Below, one piece after another: positions 44,986-57,807 of a stretch of 64,000 bases of DNA. Below the pieces are notes generated by a model, which searched no databases, had not been told where the DNA came from, and saw only the letters and a list, made by a program, of their open reading frames with translations. The stretch is from NCBI GenBank assembly GCA_934045905.1, contig OW203761.1, positions 27,888,964 through 27,952,963 of the forward strand, in the 5' to 3' direction. The DNA comes from Leuctra nigra (lineage: Eukaryota > Arthropoda > Insecta > Plecoptera > Leuctridae). The translations under genes and the position numbers were made by a program. The stretch's first letter is position 1. Every line of letters starts with the position of its first letter.

Positions 44986-47413
44986 AGCCCAATACCCAAC
45001 TGTGTTTAGAAAACATGTAGCTACATGGCAACTTCTGGCTCTGATAATATTATTGTAGTACTACCTATAGATCGATCAGAATAGATGTTTGATCAATAGA
45101 GAAAGAAAAGTAAAAAAGAAAGAAATTTCAAAAAGAAAAAGAGAAAATACCTGTGAGTGCCAATGTCAAAGAAAGTAAAATCGAGAGAATCATAATAATT
45201 ATACATGTATTTATAAAGCAACTCGTCTTCTTCACGTACACTTGGGCAAATAAAAAATGATCGGTGAACAAATTTGAATAAAAGCTGTTCATATTCCATA
45301 ACAATCATTGCTTGTTTATACAATAATAAACAATCATATCATTGAAATCGGTCACCTACTAGAGTGAGACAATGAATCGCTTGGACTTACTTCTGATGGT
45401 GCGATAACATTTTTCAGTCAATCAGATTTCTTGAGCGATCATTTTTAGTTGTTCCAATTGTTCATACGATTCTTAGAGTTTGATCTCTATTTTAGACACA
45501 ATAATCAATGCAAGGAAAACAACACAACAAAATGTATTCAACTTTATCTCCCATTCTCAACAGAAGCGTAGAGAGAAAGAGAATGTTAGCACAAAATCCT
45601 GTATAACGGCTTATATCAATTAGCTCCATGGCGAATTTGTTATAAATATCAATATGTTAATGGGTAAATTCTCATTACCGGTTTCTAAATCTATTCATTA
45701 ATAATTTATGGCGATGTTTTAATGTTATGTGGAAAGTCACTTTTTGCTTACTAAATCGTTGATTGATTGGAATATTTCAACCATCATCAGCAAAAGGTTG
45801 ATATGAATAATATGCAATTATGAACTTGAATGTGACGTAACCCAGTAACCTCAGTTATTATCATCTATTCAAATCTATTGGATTCTGGTCAACATTCTAT
45901 GATGGGTTTAACTAGTATTTAATTTATATTGCCCCACATGCATGCTGCTAATTTGTCTTCCGCACTCGAGATTAGCGTGTTCGTTAAAGCATTCACTTGG
46001 GTGTATTCATGGTCGTGTTCTGGATCATACCGAAGCCCATGAGCGATCGCAGAGTGCGCCCTATTTGGCAATTATGAAACGTTATATTTCAGAGCTGAAA
46101 GTCGTGTTTCTTTGCAAATTTTGTATGTGATGAAAGAAAAAGATAATTTCAGTATAATTACTAGATATAATTCTTGCTTCACTCAGTTCTGAAAGGATCT
46201 CACTATTTTCCCATTGCATGGGTTATTTAATTCAGTGTACAACGTAACTTCCAAGTTTACATATTAGCATTCAACTAGATTCTATTTGCCCTTTCTGAAT
46301 CTCAGCTTTATTTCTATTGTTCGTTTTACACATTTATAACTAATTAATAGGGAGACATAGATATGATGCCCATTATATAGGTATTAGTATAATAAAAATA
46401 TACTTCAATGGTCTTGAACTAAATTTACATCTTTATATATGGGGATCAACTACTAAAATATTATTGATTTTGCCAATTAAAATACTGTTTGTTTCAAGAT
46501 AAGTTTCATGTAAAGAGATTGTCTCGAAATAATTAGAGTATACGATGGTAGGATACGGTCTTAATGTTAATGATGTAAGAAGAGTCGAAATTTGATCAAG
46601 TAATCATAGATCCAGGTACTTATCTTTACATTAAGTTCTCAGTGACAGACGAAAAACCGATACGTTTAGTCCCTGATGTCTCACCAAGAAGCGTTGAAGC
46701 AAAACATTTTGTTATAAAAGCGTGTTTCATCAACATCATTAGCTTGAGACCACGATACAAATACTCCATTATTATCACCTCATTGTGCATTCACAAGCCA
46801 CATGTGCTGAATATTGTTTATTGTGTCGAGACTGTACATGAAGTTGATAACTATCAAAATATAGAGTAACCTTATATCCATTGAACACTCAAAATATTAA
46901 AATACACGTATTTATTAACCTTTAAAGATAATTTAAATTGCTAAATAAATTAAAAGCAATTCCAACACATTTCAAGAGTTCGCTTTTTTCAACCTTTCAA
47001 CTTAAATGAAAATATCTCGCTATCACCTAGGAAGATGGCTGGGTGGATACGCAACTCCATGACGTCACCCACGTTAACTGAAGCAGTCGGCATTTTACAA
47101 CGTGTGAAAGAGGGGCGACGGAAATGTCTTGTTTGGGTTTGCATCGTCAGGAAATACTGTAGAGATATGTGTGAAGCATCATTGGTTTCCTTTTATTTCG
47201 TAGCATTGTCAGATAGTAATTTAATTCCAATATGTTGTGTGGGAAAAAAGATTCGACAGTTTTAATATTTCGGAAACAAGATGCAAGTATTAAAACCAGA
47301 GCGAGCAGACAAAATATCTGTTCAGCAAATTCTTAACTGCGTCTCACATAGGCATCGTATTGATGTCTAAGATACACCATTGTCTTCCTTAAAGATTAAC
47401 GGATGGTAAGATA
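44986..47413. other. Unannotated A+T-rich DNA
   Basis: No exon or matched repeat recognised. Confidence 0.4.
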
Positions 47414-47809
47414 TACCCCATAAAAAACACTCCGTGTAAAAAAACAGCCAAGTCTCTTCAACTAAAAAAAAAAATATGAAATCTAAAAATTCTGCACTGA
47501 AACGTAGTGATATCAAAAAATGAGCCAAGTCAAAACTTTATTTGAAAATTAAAAAATACTTGGCGCATCGTGTATATAAATAGCTGAGAAGTATAGGCTA
47601 GATAATAATTCATATACTTATAGTACCTATACCTACAATGCCCTAAAAAAACGATGCGCCAAGTATTTTTTAATTTTCAAATAAAGTTTTGACTTGGCTC
47701 ATTTTTTGATATCACTACGTTTCAGTGCAGAATTTTTAGATTTCATAATTTTTTTTTTAGTTGAAGAGACTTGGCTGTTTTTTTACACGGAGTGTTTTTT
47801 TATGGGGAT
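47414..47809. mobile_element. Fold-back element, 158-bp arms, GCGCCAAGT loop ends
   Basis: Left arm 47414-47571 and right arm 47651-47809 are nearly perfect reverse complements: ACCCCATAAAAAACACTCCG at the outside and AAAATACTTGGCGCATCG next to an 80-bp loop. ATAT flanks both sides (47411-47414 and 47808-47811), a possible target duplication. No coding frame. The whole would form a long hairpin if transcribed. Confidence 0.85.
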
Positions 47810-47969
47810 ATCACTTATTTTTTCAGTTTATTTACACAACTTGTAAAACTTATTAGGGCAACAGTGGCTTATTCCTTTAAAAAAATACGCCATTTCCGAA
47901 TTAGTTACTAAAAAAATATTGTTTGGAGCGAAACAATAAACTTAAAGTGATATGCCATGAAGAATTACG

Positions 47970-48430
47970 AAAGCATCGTTCCAATAGGTCCAGCCGTTTT
48001 CGAGATATGGCATCACTTCCGGTTTTCAAAATGGCGGCTGAAAGCTCTTACACATTGTATTATTATGTATATAAATACTAATATTTCATTATAAGCCTTC
48101 TGAATATGTAGTTGGTTTTTTATATAAAGGGAAGTGAATTTAGGCAGATTTCGCTAAATTATGACGTCATTTCCGGTTTCAGTAATTAGACAACTTTAAT
48201 TTCACTATTGTTATTTCTTATAGAGAACCGTCTGAATCGATTGGCGCAAATTTCGTTCCGATCGGTTAAGCCGTTTTTGAGATATGACGTCACTTCCAGT
48301 TTCAAAATGGCGGCACAAAAAATTCATAAGGGCAAGGTATCATCAGGCAGACGAGCTGTATATGTGGTGAAAATTTCGGGTCAATCAACCCAGCCGTTTA
48401 GGCTGTGGCGGAGACCGCGTAATTTATTGG
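47970..48430. repeat. Diverged internal repeats with ACTTCCGGTTTCAAAATGGC motif
   Basis: A module about 250 bp apart: CCAGCCGTTTTCGAGATATG / GCATCACTTCCGGTTTTC / AAAATGGCGGCTG at 47990-48040, and AAGCCGTTTTTGAGATATGA / CGTCACTTCCAGTTTC / AAAATGGCGGCAC at 48267-48315. A shorter ATGACGTCATTTCCGGTTTC lies between them at 48161. The unit is followed by a TTA microsatellite at 48448-48472. Similar phrases occur at 61010-61260. Probably part of an unclassified transposon. Confidence 0.6.
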
Positions 48431-48499
48431 AAGATGAATCATCATCATCATTATTATTATTATTATTATTATCTGAAAGCCGTACAATTTCACGGTTTT

Positions 48500-48772
48500 C
48501 ACGGCCCTCTAGTTCGCAAAGGGCGTAACCTATTGCTCCCAAATTTGGTATATGTTGTAGGGTGCTACAACAGGGTGTAGGGTGTTGTAGGGTGTTGTAT
48601 AGCTCGAAATTAAGATATTTCGCAACAATGTGAGATTTTCCAATTTTGAGATCCAGTAGGCCGAAAATGCCACTTTGATGCTTACAGTAAAAGTGGGTTG
48701 CTCCAGCCTTTTTATATGAGAGTGTGCGCGCCTTACGACTTGGCTGGCGTGGAGCGACCGCTCCACTAGATA
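48500..48772. repeat. Dispersed repeat with ACGACTTGGCTGGCG end
   Basis: 48715-48772 (GAGAGTGTGCGCGCCTTACG, then ACTTGGCTGGCGTGGAGCGA) matches 13563-13620 at about 80 percent by eye. 48580-48700 resembles 26855-26990. It includes a GGTGTTGTAGGGTGTTGTA short tandem at about 48557-48600. Confidence 0.55.
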
Positions 48773-49548
48773 ATTTGTGACATTTTATTGAATGATTCGA
48801 GGTATTTTCATCTGTTACAAAAGCGCGGCATTCCCTTTGTTTCACACGTTGCAAACAAGATTCCAATCCCCCCCAGCCATCATCCTAGCTATCACAGACG
48901 CACACTTTATTTCAGTATGTTGAACTCAACGTATATGCATTAAAACACTGCAATTCTCTTGTCTACTGTTCGTTGTCTGCCGATTTGTAGGAAATAACCT
49001 TCATGGTATAATAGTTTAATCTCTATTGACGGTATAAAAGAGCTGAAGAGAATCGTGTTGATACCTACTGTTTAGAGGCTAATCGTATTTCAGAGTTTCA
49101 CTGAAAATGCGATTATATTGGCTAGAAAGTATAGTGTAAAATGGACTTTACAATTAAGAGAGAAATGAACTAACTAACTGGGTCTAACAACTTTCTGACA
49201 AAGAACTTCATAAATTACATACTAATTTAGTAATATTAAAACACTTTTCTAATTTATTGCGGTCGACGTCAACTAATCGATAGTCGGGAATAATCTGTCA
49301 AGCTTGTAATCACGCTAATTATTCATAATCCAGTGTAAACTAATTGCTTAATCACATAAAATGGTAATAGAGATAATATTAATATGCTGCTCAGAGATGA
49401 TTATAATGATATTTTTTATCATCATGTAACACTTTTTGAGGCTTAAATAGTAGAGACCGTTAAACAAACTAGTTCCAATATACCTATGTACTATTATTTG
49501 TCGTATGGATTACAGCAAGTACAAATTGAAATACTTATTGAGCGAGCG
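48773..49548. other. Unannotated A+T-rich DNA
   Basis: No exon or matched repeat recognised. Confidence 0.4.
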
Positions 49549-50423
49549 AAGCGAGCGTCTCCTTTTGGCTCTTTTGGCACGGACCTCTGTTTTTTTTTGT
49601 TTTTTTTTGCCTGCTACCTGGAGCAATGGAAGTCGCACCGTTTCACCGATCGATCTGAAATTTTGCACACATGTAGAGACAACCTTTTCTGTTTGCTGAC
49701 CCAAATTTTTTTTGAAATCTATAGATTGGTTGAAATTTAAATAAACATCTCCTGATAGGCTGAAAAATTAAAATAGACTTCGACAAATGTGATCGACCTT
49801 ATATTTTGCATGGTCATTAACACCAACATTGTCTCTTATTTTACAAATTTTCAGCCAAATCCTCCCATTGGTTAAAATTTAAAAAAATATTTCATGTGCT
49901 TTTTGAAATTTAAACCAGAACCGTTTGACCGATCAACTTGAAAATTTGCATGGTCATCGGGTCAAACATTATCTGTATTTTTGACAATTTTCAGACTAAA
50001 CTGTGTTTCAATTCAAAAGTTTTTGACAGTTTGCGGATATTTTGCGGGTTGGCTGTCATATTTCACGAATTTCATATTTCACGGCATCTTCGAATCTTCA
50101 CTTCAAGGTTGTTGGAGCAGAAATTTTCAAACGTATATTATGAAACTCATATGACCGTTTAAAAAAATTTGAACGAAATCCTGTGATTTTTGGAAATTCA
50201 CAAGGGATCGTTTAATCATAAAGGTTCAATCGATCAACTTAAAACTTTGCGTGGTTATTGGGACCAATATTTTAGGAATTGTTGGATATTTTCATACAAG
50301 TCTGTGACGAAATTCAAGAATTATTGGCTTTTAAGGATATTTTCGATAAACAGAATTTCGGTTCGAGGTGTTGCGCGTTATCCGTGCTCGCTCATCAACG
50401 CGTTACTAAGAGCGTTTTCCTAG
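49549..50423 (+). mobile_element. Helitron-like dispersed repeat, longest and best copy
   Basis: Starts TGAGCGAGCGAAGCGAGCGT and ends CATCAACGCGTTACTAAGAG then CGTTTTCCTAG, followed by T. Internal CACCGATCGATCTGAAATTT, GACCGATCAACTTGAAAATT and TTTGCATGGTCAT. About 875 bp, no transposase or helicase frame. The AACGC and GCGTT arms near the end can form a small hairpin before CTAG. Confidence 0.8.
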
Positions 50424-51859
50424 TTATAACAACTAAAAGATACATTTTAAAAATAATAATACTATTGTGGAGTCATAAAAAGCGTCATAACTGATAATCA
50501 AGATTAACCATCCACTCAATTGCATCCAAAGTCACGCTGATGACATCATTTCAACAATGCTCAGCCATAGAGTTACTGAGGGAATCAGTAAAAACCATAT
50601 TTCAAGTATTTATTTATTTACAAATTTATTTAGTTCACAAACTAGTCATAATACATTTACAAAACAGGATATTCATTACACAATAATGGAGCACATAAAA
50701 TCTTGAACATTTCAATGTTTTCTTCCTCTTTTAATTTGTAGTAAATCTACAATGATGATACTATACTATAATAATGATAATCTACTATATATTAATCTAC
50801 TAAGTAGTACTTTCTATAATGGCTCAACTGTAAAAATTGTCTCATTGCTCTCCAACGAAGCTAACGAAGATGATTATTTATTACAATAAATCACTAACCT
50901 GTCATTTTTCAAAACGGAATGCAAGCCAATCACTTATCAGTGTTGTAGAATGCTTGATAGAAGCAACAATAAATCCGTCTCAAATTTATTGCAGAGACAA
51001 AATGTTTTTCTTTCTGACCATAATCCCATGGTATAAAAAATTAGTAATGCGGCCGAATTTTAACGTCCAGCAAATTGTGCTCATATATCTTTTGCGTAAC
51101 CACATTATGCTGTGGAAACAGCGATATTTTTGCGCGCTGCGTAAAGCTCTGCTTTACTTTGAGCTTCTGCTATTGGTATAAATCACGTCTATAGATCAAC
51201 ACCTAAGCTTCACGCATCTAGCAGCCATATTTACTCGCCTTGTTTAACTAAGCGTGTTTCGAATGACGGATAAGTAATCAAAATAGGCTCACAGTAAATA
51301 CCATCGGACTGAATTCTAATCGGACAGCAGAATTGTGAACCACTTTTTTTCTAAAGTTATTTTGGCATGTAAAGATTACATAAGATTACTTTGACAGTAA
51401 GGAAATACAACAATTTATATACTTTTGTTGTTGTTGAAATAACGAAAATAGAAAACAATAATATGGAGGAGCCGGGTTACCCCTAGACGCAGCCTGCAGT
51501 ACAACTAAGTGTTGCGGGTTGCATCAACGAAATGGCGCTTCCACACCTCCGTGAATATTATTTAGAACGTCATGAAACCTATCATATTGAAATTACATGC
51601 TCTAAATATTTAGTTATATCAAACAGCTGTGATGGTTGAACAAAATTCCTAGGTTGGAAACTGAAATTTATTGTATCGTGACCGATAAAAGTCACATTTA
51701 TCCGGATTATGAGAAAAATATTTAGTTGCATTTGTATGATTTTGAGATAAATCGACCACGGATTTAGAGAGTAATTGAAATACTTATTATTTGACAACAT
51801 TACTTTACCAGTATAGTACTTCTTAGAGTAGGTACACTCGACAAATCATAAAACGGAAT
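50424..51859. other. Unannotated DNA; short shared phrase and A+T-rich repeats
   Basis: 50575-50604 repeats the phrase from 31355. A (TTTA)n run follows at 50607-50632 and may be a retroelement tail. The open frame 50837-51181 has no family features. Confidence 0.4.
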
Positions 51860-51864
51860 TTGAA

Positions 51865-52292
51865 AGAAATGGATTGTCTGAAAAAATGTGATGGCATCAT
51901 CCGATGAAGTCTATGATTACTAGTCATCTACCTCCAGTAGGTGAGCTCTGATTGCACTGTCAATAAAAAGGATTGATTGTAAATGAACCTGACCAGCAGC
52001 CAATCTGTTTCGTAAAACACCGTTTTATGATTTGTTGGGTGTACATTAATCTACTAAAAATTATTGGTGGTCTTTACACATACACCGTGATCGTGTAATT
52101 CCTCGACAGTAGGTAACTCAAACCAAATAAAAACGGTTTATGATCAAAACGGATTGACTGCTGGTCAGGTTCCTTGACAATCAATCCTTGTTATTATCAT
52201 TGAAATCAGAGCTCATCTACTAGAGTTAGATGATGAGTTAGCCCAGACTTCATGGGATGATGCCATCAAACCTTTATCAGACAATCCCTTTA
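51865..52292. repeat. Imperfect inverted duplication, arms about 165 bp
   Basis: Left arm 51865-52033 (GGATTGTCTG, GATGGCATCATCCGATGAAG, TGAGCTCTGATT, AACCTGACCAGCAGCCAATC) is mirrored at 52128-52292 (GATTGACTGCTGGTCAGGTT, AATCAGAGCTCATC, CTTCATGGGATGATGCCATC, CAGACAATCC). About 80 percent identity by eye; spacer about 95 bp. Confidence 0.75.
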
Positions 52293-54687
52293 TTCCGAAT
52301 AGGTACCGTTAATTATTTGTTCGAGTATCGCCAAATCGTATGTGAGAACAATAGTCGATCGATGCTTATATCATATTCATAAGCGTTGTCGATCGATGTA
52401 GACGATAGTTACACGATCGCTGTGTTGTTATCGAGAAATACATATCAACATTATATTATATTGTTTACACTACAAGGTTTTGCTTATCAACGCGTTACTG
52501 GAAGCATTCTCCTTTAGCAATAACAAAATTGATTTTAGGTATAGGACACCTATTCAACTGAGAGTCAATTGTCCATTACCTAGTCCAACGGCAACCGGAT
52601 AGTAAATATACTCGTATGCTAATCAAGTCCATAACAACGGTTGCCATGGCTCGCAGCTTTTACGAAACTATTAAGGACCCTTACGCATTCTTTACGTAAT
52701 GATGCAGTTTGTTTCATTCTCCAAGTAGAAATGCAATATTAAGTGTGACCTCTGAACGCAAAAACCAGGGGACTTGTGTTACTCTAAAGTTTGGTTGTGT
52801 AATCCTTCAAATGGACCAGAGTTTACATATTTAATGAAGAGTAAGTAAACTTTTTAATTAAAGGTGTGGCATGTGTTGGTAAATGATATAAAAAGACGTG
52901 GATTTTCTACTCAATTCATAAAAATGTAATGAACGTTTAAACTTAAGTTGGTTTTAATGAATAACATGACATGTTATTAATTTAGGACTTGTTGTAGTTT
53001 AAACCAGTACAGCGGAAAACTTTAGGAGTTTTAAATAGTTTATCAGCCCTAGTTTAACTTTGTTTGTTAATGGGATTTTTGTTGATGCAAACTTGGGTGA
53101 ATTTATGTAGTTGCATGTTCGTGTAAAGGCGTTTACTAATAAACTAATAACAAATAATTAATACTAATTCACTAATATTATTGTCTAATAAATATATTTC
53201 AATATTTGATGTTTTCTAAACTTGACAATATTTCAATTGAACGCGATCGTCCGTTTGTCAAAATGCATCTGAAATGCAAATAAATAAAATTAATTAATTG
53301 GCAATATAAATGTTATCAATCAACTTTTAATAAATTCATAGTTGGATCTTTAATCTGGGTTTTAAAACTAGCGTTGATAATTAACAAACAGAACATGAGT
53401 TTTATAACAACGATTGATTTACAAAAACAGTAAACAATGATTAAACAATTGAAAATATTCCAACAGGTTTATTAATTTTCAAAAAGTCACAAAGCAAAAT
53501 GTTTGCAAAGAGGTTACAAAGAAAAAACCATAAAAAATTAAACAAAGATTACTTATGAATTATTCTTGAGGTTGTTATAATTTTTTTTTAACCAATATAA
53601 AATAACTATCAATGATTCTTTGAATAAGATACTTATTCATCTTCTTACTCTATTCTCAAATTGATTTTTAAACTTCCTTCAATTAGGGATTTAGTTTACG
53701 ACTCATGTTGACCTGCGCAATCCATATTGGAAAGGGCGTAGATTTAATAGGCTCTCTCCACGGAAGACTCGTATAAATCACTTACTTCTGTTTAAATAGC
53801 GTTGACATCTCCCTTTTTCAAGAGGTACCTAGACAAATTATATTTGCAAAAGGTTGTTATGCAAATGGTGGACTTGGACCCAATTTAACGAGTCTATGCA
53901 AATGTGAACGATCTCTAGAATAAATCTAATTAGGTTGGTAAATTCCCCATTGCAAGGACAGTCGGTTAACAAAACAAACATATTTTGAGTTGACTTCAGA
54001 AGATCAATAATGATAACTGCCTTCAGATTTGCTAATAAAATGTTCATATATTTTGAAATATTCGCTGTCCCATTTATTATCTAATTGGGAAGTCTCATGA
54101 AATTTTATTCCAGTAGGAAAATTTGTAAATATCAACACGAACAATAATGCCAAATCACTCGAGAAATGTAAAATTTTCATTTCTAAACACAAAATTTAAT
54201 ATCATGGGACATTTTGGTGAGAAAAACGAAGGTGACATGCATCAGAATTGTGATATCATCCAAGTCTTCAACAATATATTACCAAGGTGAATCCTTTGTT
54301 TCCATGGCAATATAGCAAATTGTGATGCCATTGTCAATTTTTAAGTGTTAAAATGAGAAGAAATCAAACTACGTAAATTAATTCCTTGAAAACTATAAAT
54401 CCAAAAAAAATAATGCCATATCTGTGTCCACCCACCTACAACTAAACTTTAATAACATATAGCTATTATCCTGAAATGTAAATTTTACGAGATTTCCCTA
54501 TTGCCTAGTCTGTTTTGTTTCGGTTCAGTGTTTCGTATAATGTAATTTGAGTTGTAATATAATGTATATTTTATTTCGTAATATTGTTATTTCGGAACGG
54601 ATAAAGGGTCACTTTTGTTACGGGGATGTCCTATTCCCATTACCATCAAAACACTGTGCTATTTAGGTGTTTTGAAATTTATATAAC
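52293..54687. other. Unannotated A+T-rich DNA with one repeat fragment
   Basis: 52482-52522 is a 3' fragment of the Helitron-like family (GCTTATCAACGCGTTACTGG). The rest has no exon or matched repeat. Confidence 0.45.
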
Positions 54688-55304
54688 AAGCGAGCGACTC
54701 CCCTGAAACTTCAGGCTCAAAACTCTAATTTTTTTTGTTTATCTGTGTATTTCGCATTACATTTTAAATGAAGTAACGGATCTGGCAATTTTTTTCACAA
54801 AAGATTTATTACTATCCAATGCAGAAGGCTAATGATTTCCAGCAAAATCGGTCCATTAATTTCATCGGAAACTTGATTTGTAATCTGTACTTAGCTTTGC
54901 AATATGAAAGAAACTCAACTCTGTATACCAATAAAACAGGAATCGTTTGACGGATCACTACCAAATTTTGCATGGTCATTGGTACCAGCATAGTAAGTGT
55001 TTTTTGACAAATCTGTAATGAACTTCAAGAGCTGACATTTTACTGACATTTTTATGTGTAATTTGAAAAAGGTATATGTCAAAATGGACCTATCAAAAAA
55101 TGCACTTTTTATCACTGTCTCTTTGGTGAATGCAAGTAAGATCAAGGTCCACTAAATCTTTTAGTTTAGATTTTGTGGACCTTGAGTAAGATTATCTTCA
55201 AAAGGGTTCGCTATGTCTGTAGATGAACATATTTGACACACATTTTAAATCGCATGCAGTACAAAGGCTCGCTTATCAACGCGTTATACTGAGCGTTTTC
55301 CTAG
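54688..55304 (+). mobile_element. Helitron-like dispersed repeat
   Basis: Starts AAGCGAGCGACTCC and ends ATCAACGCGTTATACTGAGC then GTTTTCCTAG, followed by T. Internal CAAATTTTGCATGGTCATTG. The 5' third is diverged. Confidence 0.72.
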
Positions 55305-57447
55305 TGATAAAAATAATATAATGGCATCCATTTCGATTTTGCACAGATTGGATGTGTAAAAAATCGCGAACCACATTAAGGGGGGAAGAGCGTAACCCCC
55401 ACTTCGATAGAATTCGCTGTAACTTTGCATTCTTATAGACAATTTCATTCTACACCAGAATATGGCCCCCAAAAACTAGCACCGTGAACTAGTTTTTGAG
55501 ATAAACCCATATGTCTCCCAATGTTAGCTTATGGCAGCCAAGAAAAATCGTGCAATTTTTACGCTAAAATGAAGATCTATTTTTTTGTGTCGATAGATTT
55601 CAACAAAAAACTTATTTTCTAGTAGACATTTGGATATATTATCAGGAAAAAATATAAAACGATACCATCCTGAATTATTTTAAAAGTTAGACAGCAAAAA
55701 CTAAATCATTTTCCTATACCTCCTGTGTTAAAAATTTCCTCATCTTCTGAAGGCATCAAATTGAAAACTCAATATAAGTCATGGGTTGCAAGTTACATGA
55801 CATTTTATGAATCCTTCATACTTAAATATAGTTGAAATATTGGAAAAGTTATTAAATATTGCTAATTTCAGTAAAAAATATTTTCGGGGTGTCCAGTGAT
55901 GAAGTAACTAGAGAGTGTTCATGACATTTATTTGAAAGCACCGCTCTTAAGTTTTAGCTTTTGCAAATAATGTTTCATCTCTTTTATCGTCACTTCCAAA
56001 TGGGAACTAGATAGGTACGGAATTTAAAACATGTTATGTGAGTATTGACACAAATTGCAATGCATTCCACGGAATCAAAAGCACCGGTATTGTACTGCTA
56101 TTTCATTACGAGCCTCCAACAGTGCCATGAAGTGAATATTGATAGCTCAGTCGAGGGTTCAAAGAAATCTCCACCTACTATGGGTATGCGGGTGCGCTGG
56201 TTTCCACTTTACTGATTATACACAGCACCGGATGGGAAATAAATGTTATCAAAGCTTTGCACCATCTTCAATATGAATTGCCAACTGGTTTATAAGAGAA
56301 AGAATTCATCGAGGAGAAGGTGGAGGAGGATGAGAAGGGAGGAGAAGGAGGAGAAAGTGTATCAAGAACGTAATTGTAATAATAATCCCGCCATTGACAA
56401 GCATTAATTAATTAATAAAAGTCTTTAAATATAGTAATTATCTGTGTTCTACGGATTGGTTGAACTAAACCGAGAATTATCTTTGTTTTGGAGACTGCGG
56501 GGATTTGCCACCCTTGGGGTTTGCATTGAAAGGCTTCGTATGCGAGGCGAAGTCATCAAATTAAATCGCAGTCAAACAATATGTTCCTTTTCTCTTTACG
56601 TGGAACTATCGGTATAGGCCACAGTTCGGGGATCTCAACAATAATTAAATGAAATATTTTCCGAACCGTCGACTATCGACCGATCGACAAACGAAACTTC
56701 AACGTTGAGAAAAATGTGTATAGTTTCACTCAACAATCTCACTTCTGCAGTCTCTACAAACGCATGTAAAAGTAGTTTCTTTTGAATTCTTAAAATCAGA
56801 GTATTGAAATGGAATTTTAGAATTTTAATATCACTGCTTTTCGGCGCTGAAAAGTTTATTATCTCTTTGCAAGAAGACCGTCTTTATACAAAGTGTATTT
56901 TTATGAAAAAGCTGTAACTTGAATCTATGTTGACACTTTGCTTCCTCTATTGAAACTTCATCCAGGTTCATTGATTTTGTTGGTATCTTTTTATGTTGAA
57001 TCAATGGGGGGGATGAATTCACTCAATTTGCTGCAAGAAGTTAGGAAGAAAATAGTTTCCTTCGTTTTCCCTCGGTTCAACAATGTTTTTCTCAAAAGTT
57101 TATAAAAGTTTATGCCATACTAAATATAACACTTTCCAAGGAAGACTAGAGCCGAAAACAAACCTCTGTAAAGAGTGGGAACTTAACTATTGACTTATAA
57201 ACTTTACAACGGCTAACTATTTATTGCAGCTCCGTCAGGGGTTAAATGTGAGTTTAAGTTGTGAGTTCATTGGTATACAGCTGATGACAAGCTGATTCAT
57301 CTCCCCGATAATATAAATCCATACTTCCATTCATATATTCCACATTCCAGTGCTGTTTGCTTTATTATTAGCTAAATTCTGCTCTTTGTCGACTTAGCAA
57401 TCGTTGCTAACTAGTTTTTCTATTGGCAGAGGACGCCAAAGTGTAGC
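55305..57447. other. Unannotated A+T-rich DNA
   Basis: No exon recognised. 56305-56360 is a short GAGGA-rich purine stretch. Confidence 0.4.
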
Positions 57448-57500
57448 AAGAAAGAAGGAAAGAAAGAAAGAAAGAAAGAAAGAAAGAAAAAGAATGAAAG
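57448..57500. repeat. Microsatellite (AAAG)n
   Basis: About 11 imperfect copies of GAAA. The open frame at 57404-57604 runs through it and is not considered a gene. Confidence 0.9.
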
Positions 57501-57807
57501 AAGGGAGATACGATAAGGAGGGGAAGGGGATACGGATCCTGATCCGTATGCCAGAACCAAGTCAAAAACACACAAACGTTCCAAAAATTTTCGGCTTACT
57601 GTAAGCTGTTGGCTATTTTATTTTATGACCAGAAGACAAATGGAGTGTTTATTAAATTTGTGATATATGACTAACAGTACATTTCAGGTTGATCATTGGA
57701 ACGGTCTGACAAGAAAGCATAATATAACTGGAGGGTTATTCTAAATTTCCGTGTCGTGTCGTTTCACGTGATATGGGCTCACTGCACACTAGAGTGCTAT
57801 CTATTTA

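Noticed and set aside
48208..48866. Open frames on both strands over 48.2-48.9 kb
   Set aside because: They run through dispersed repeat modules and a TTA/ATC microsatellite (poly-Ser/Asn/Asp stretches).
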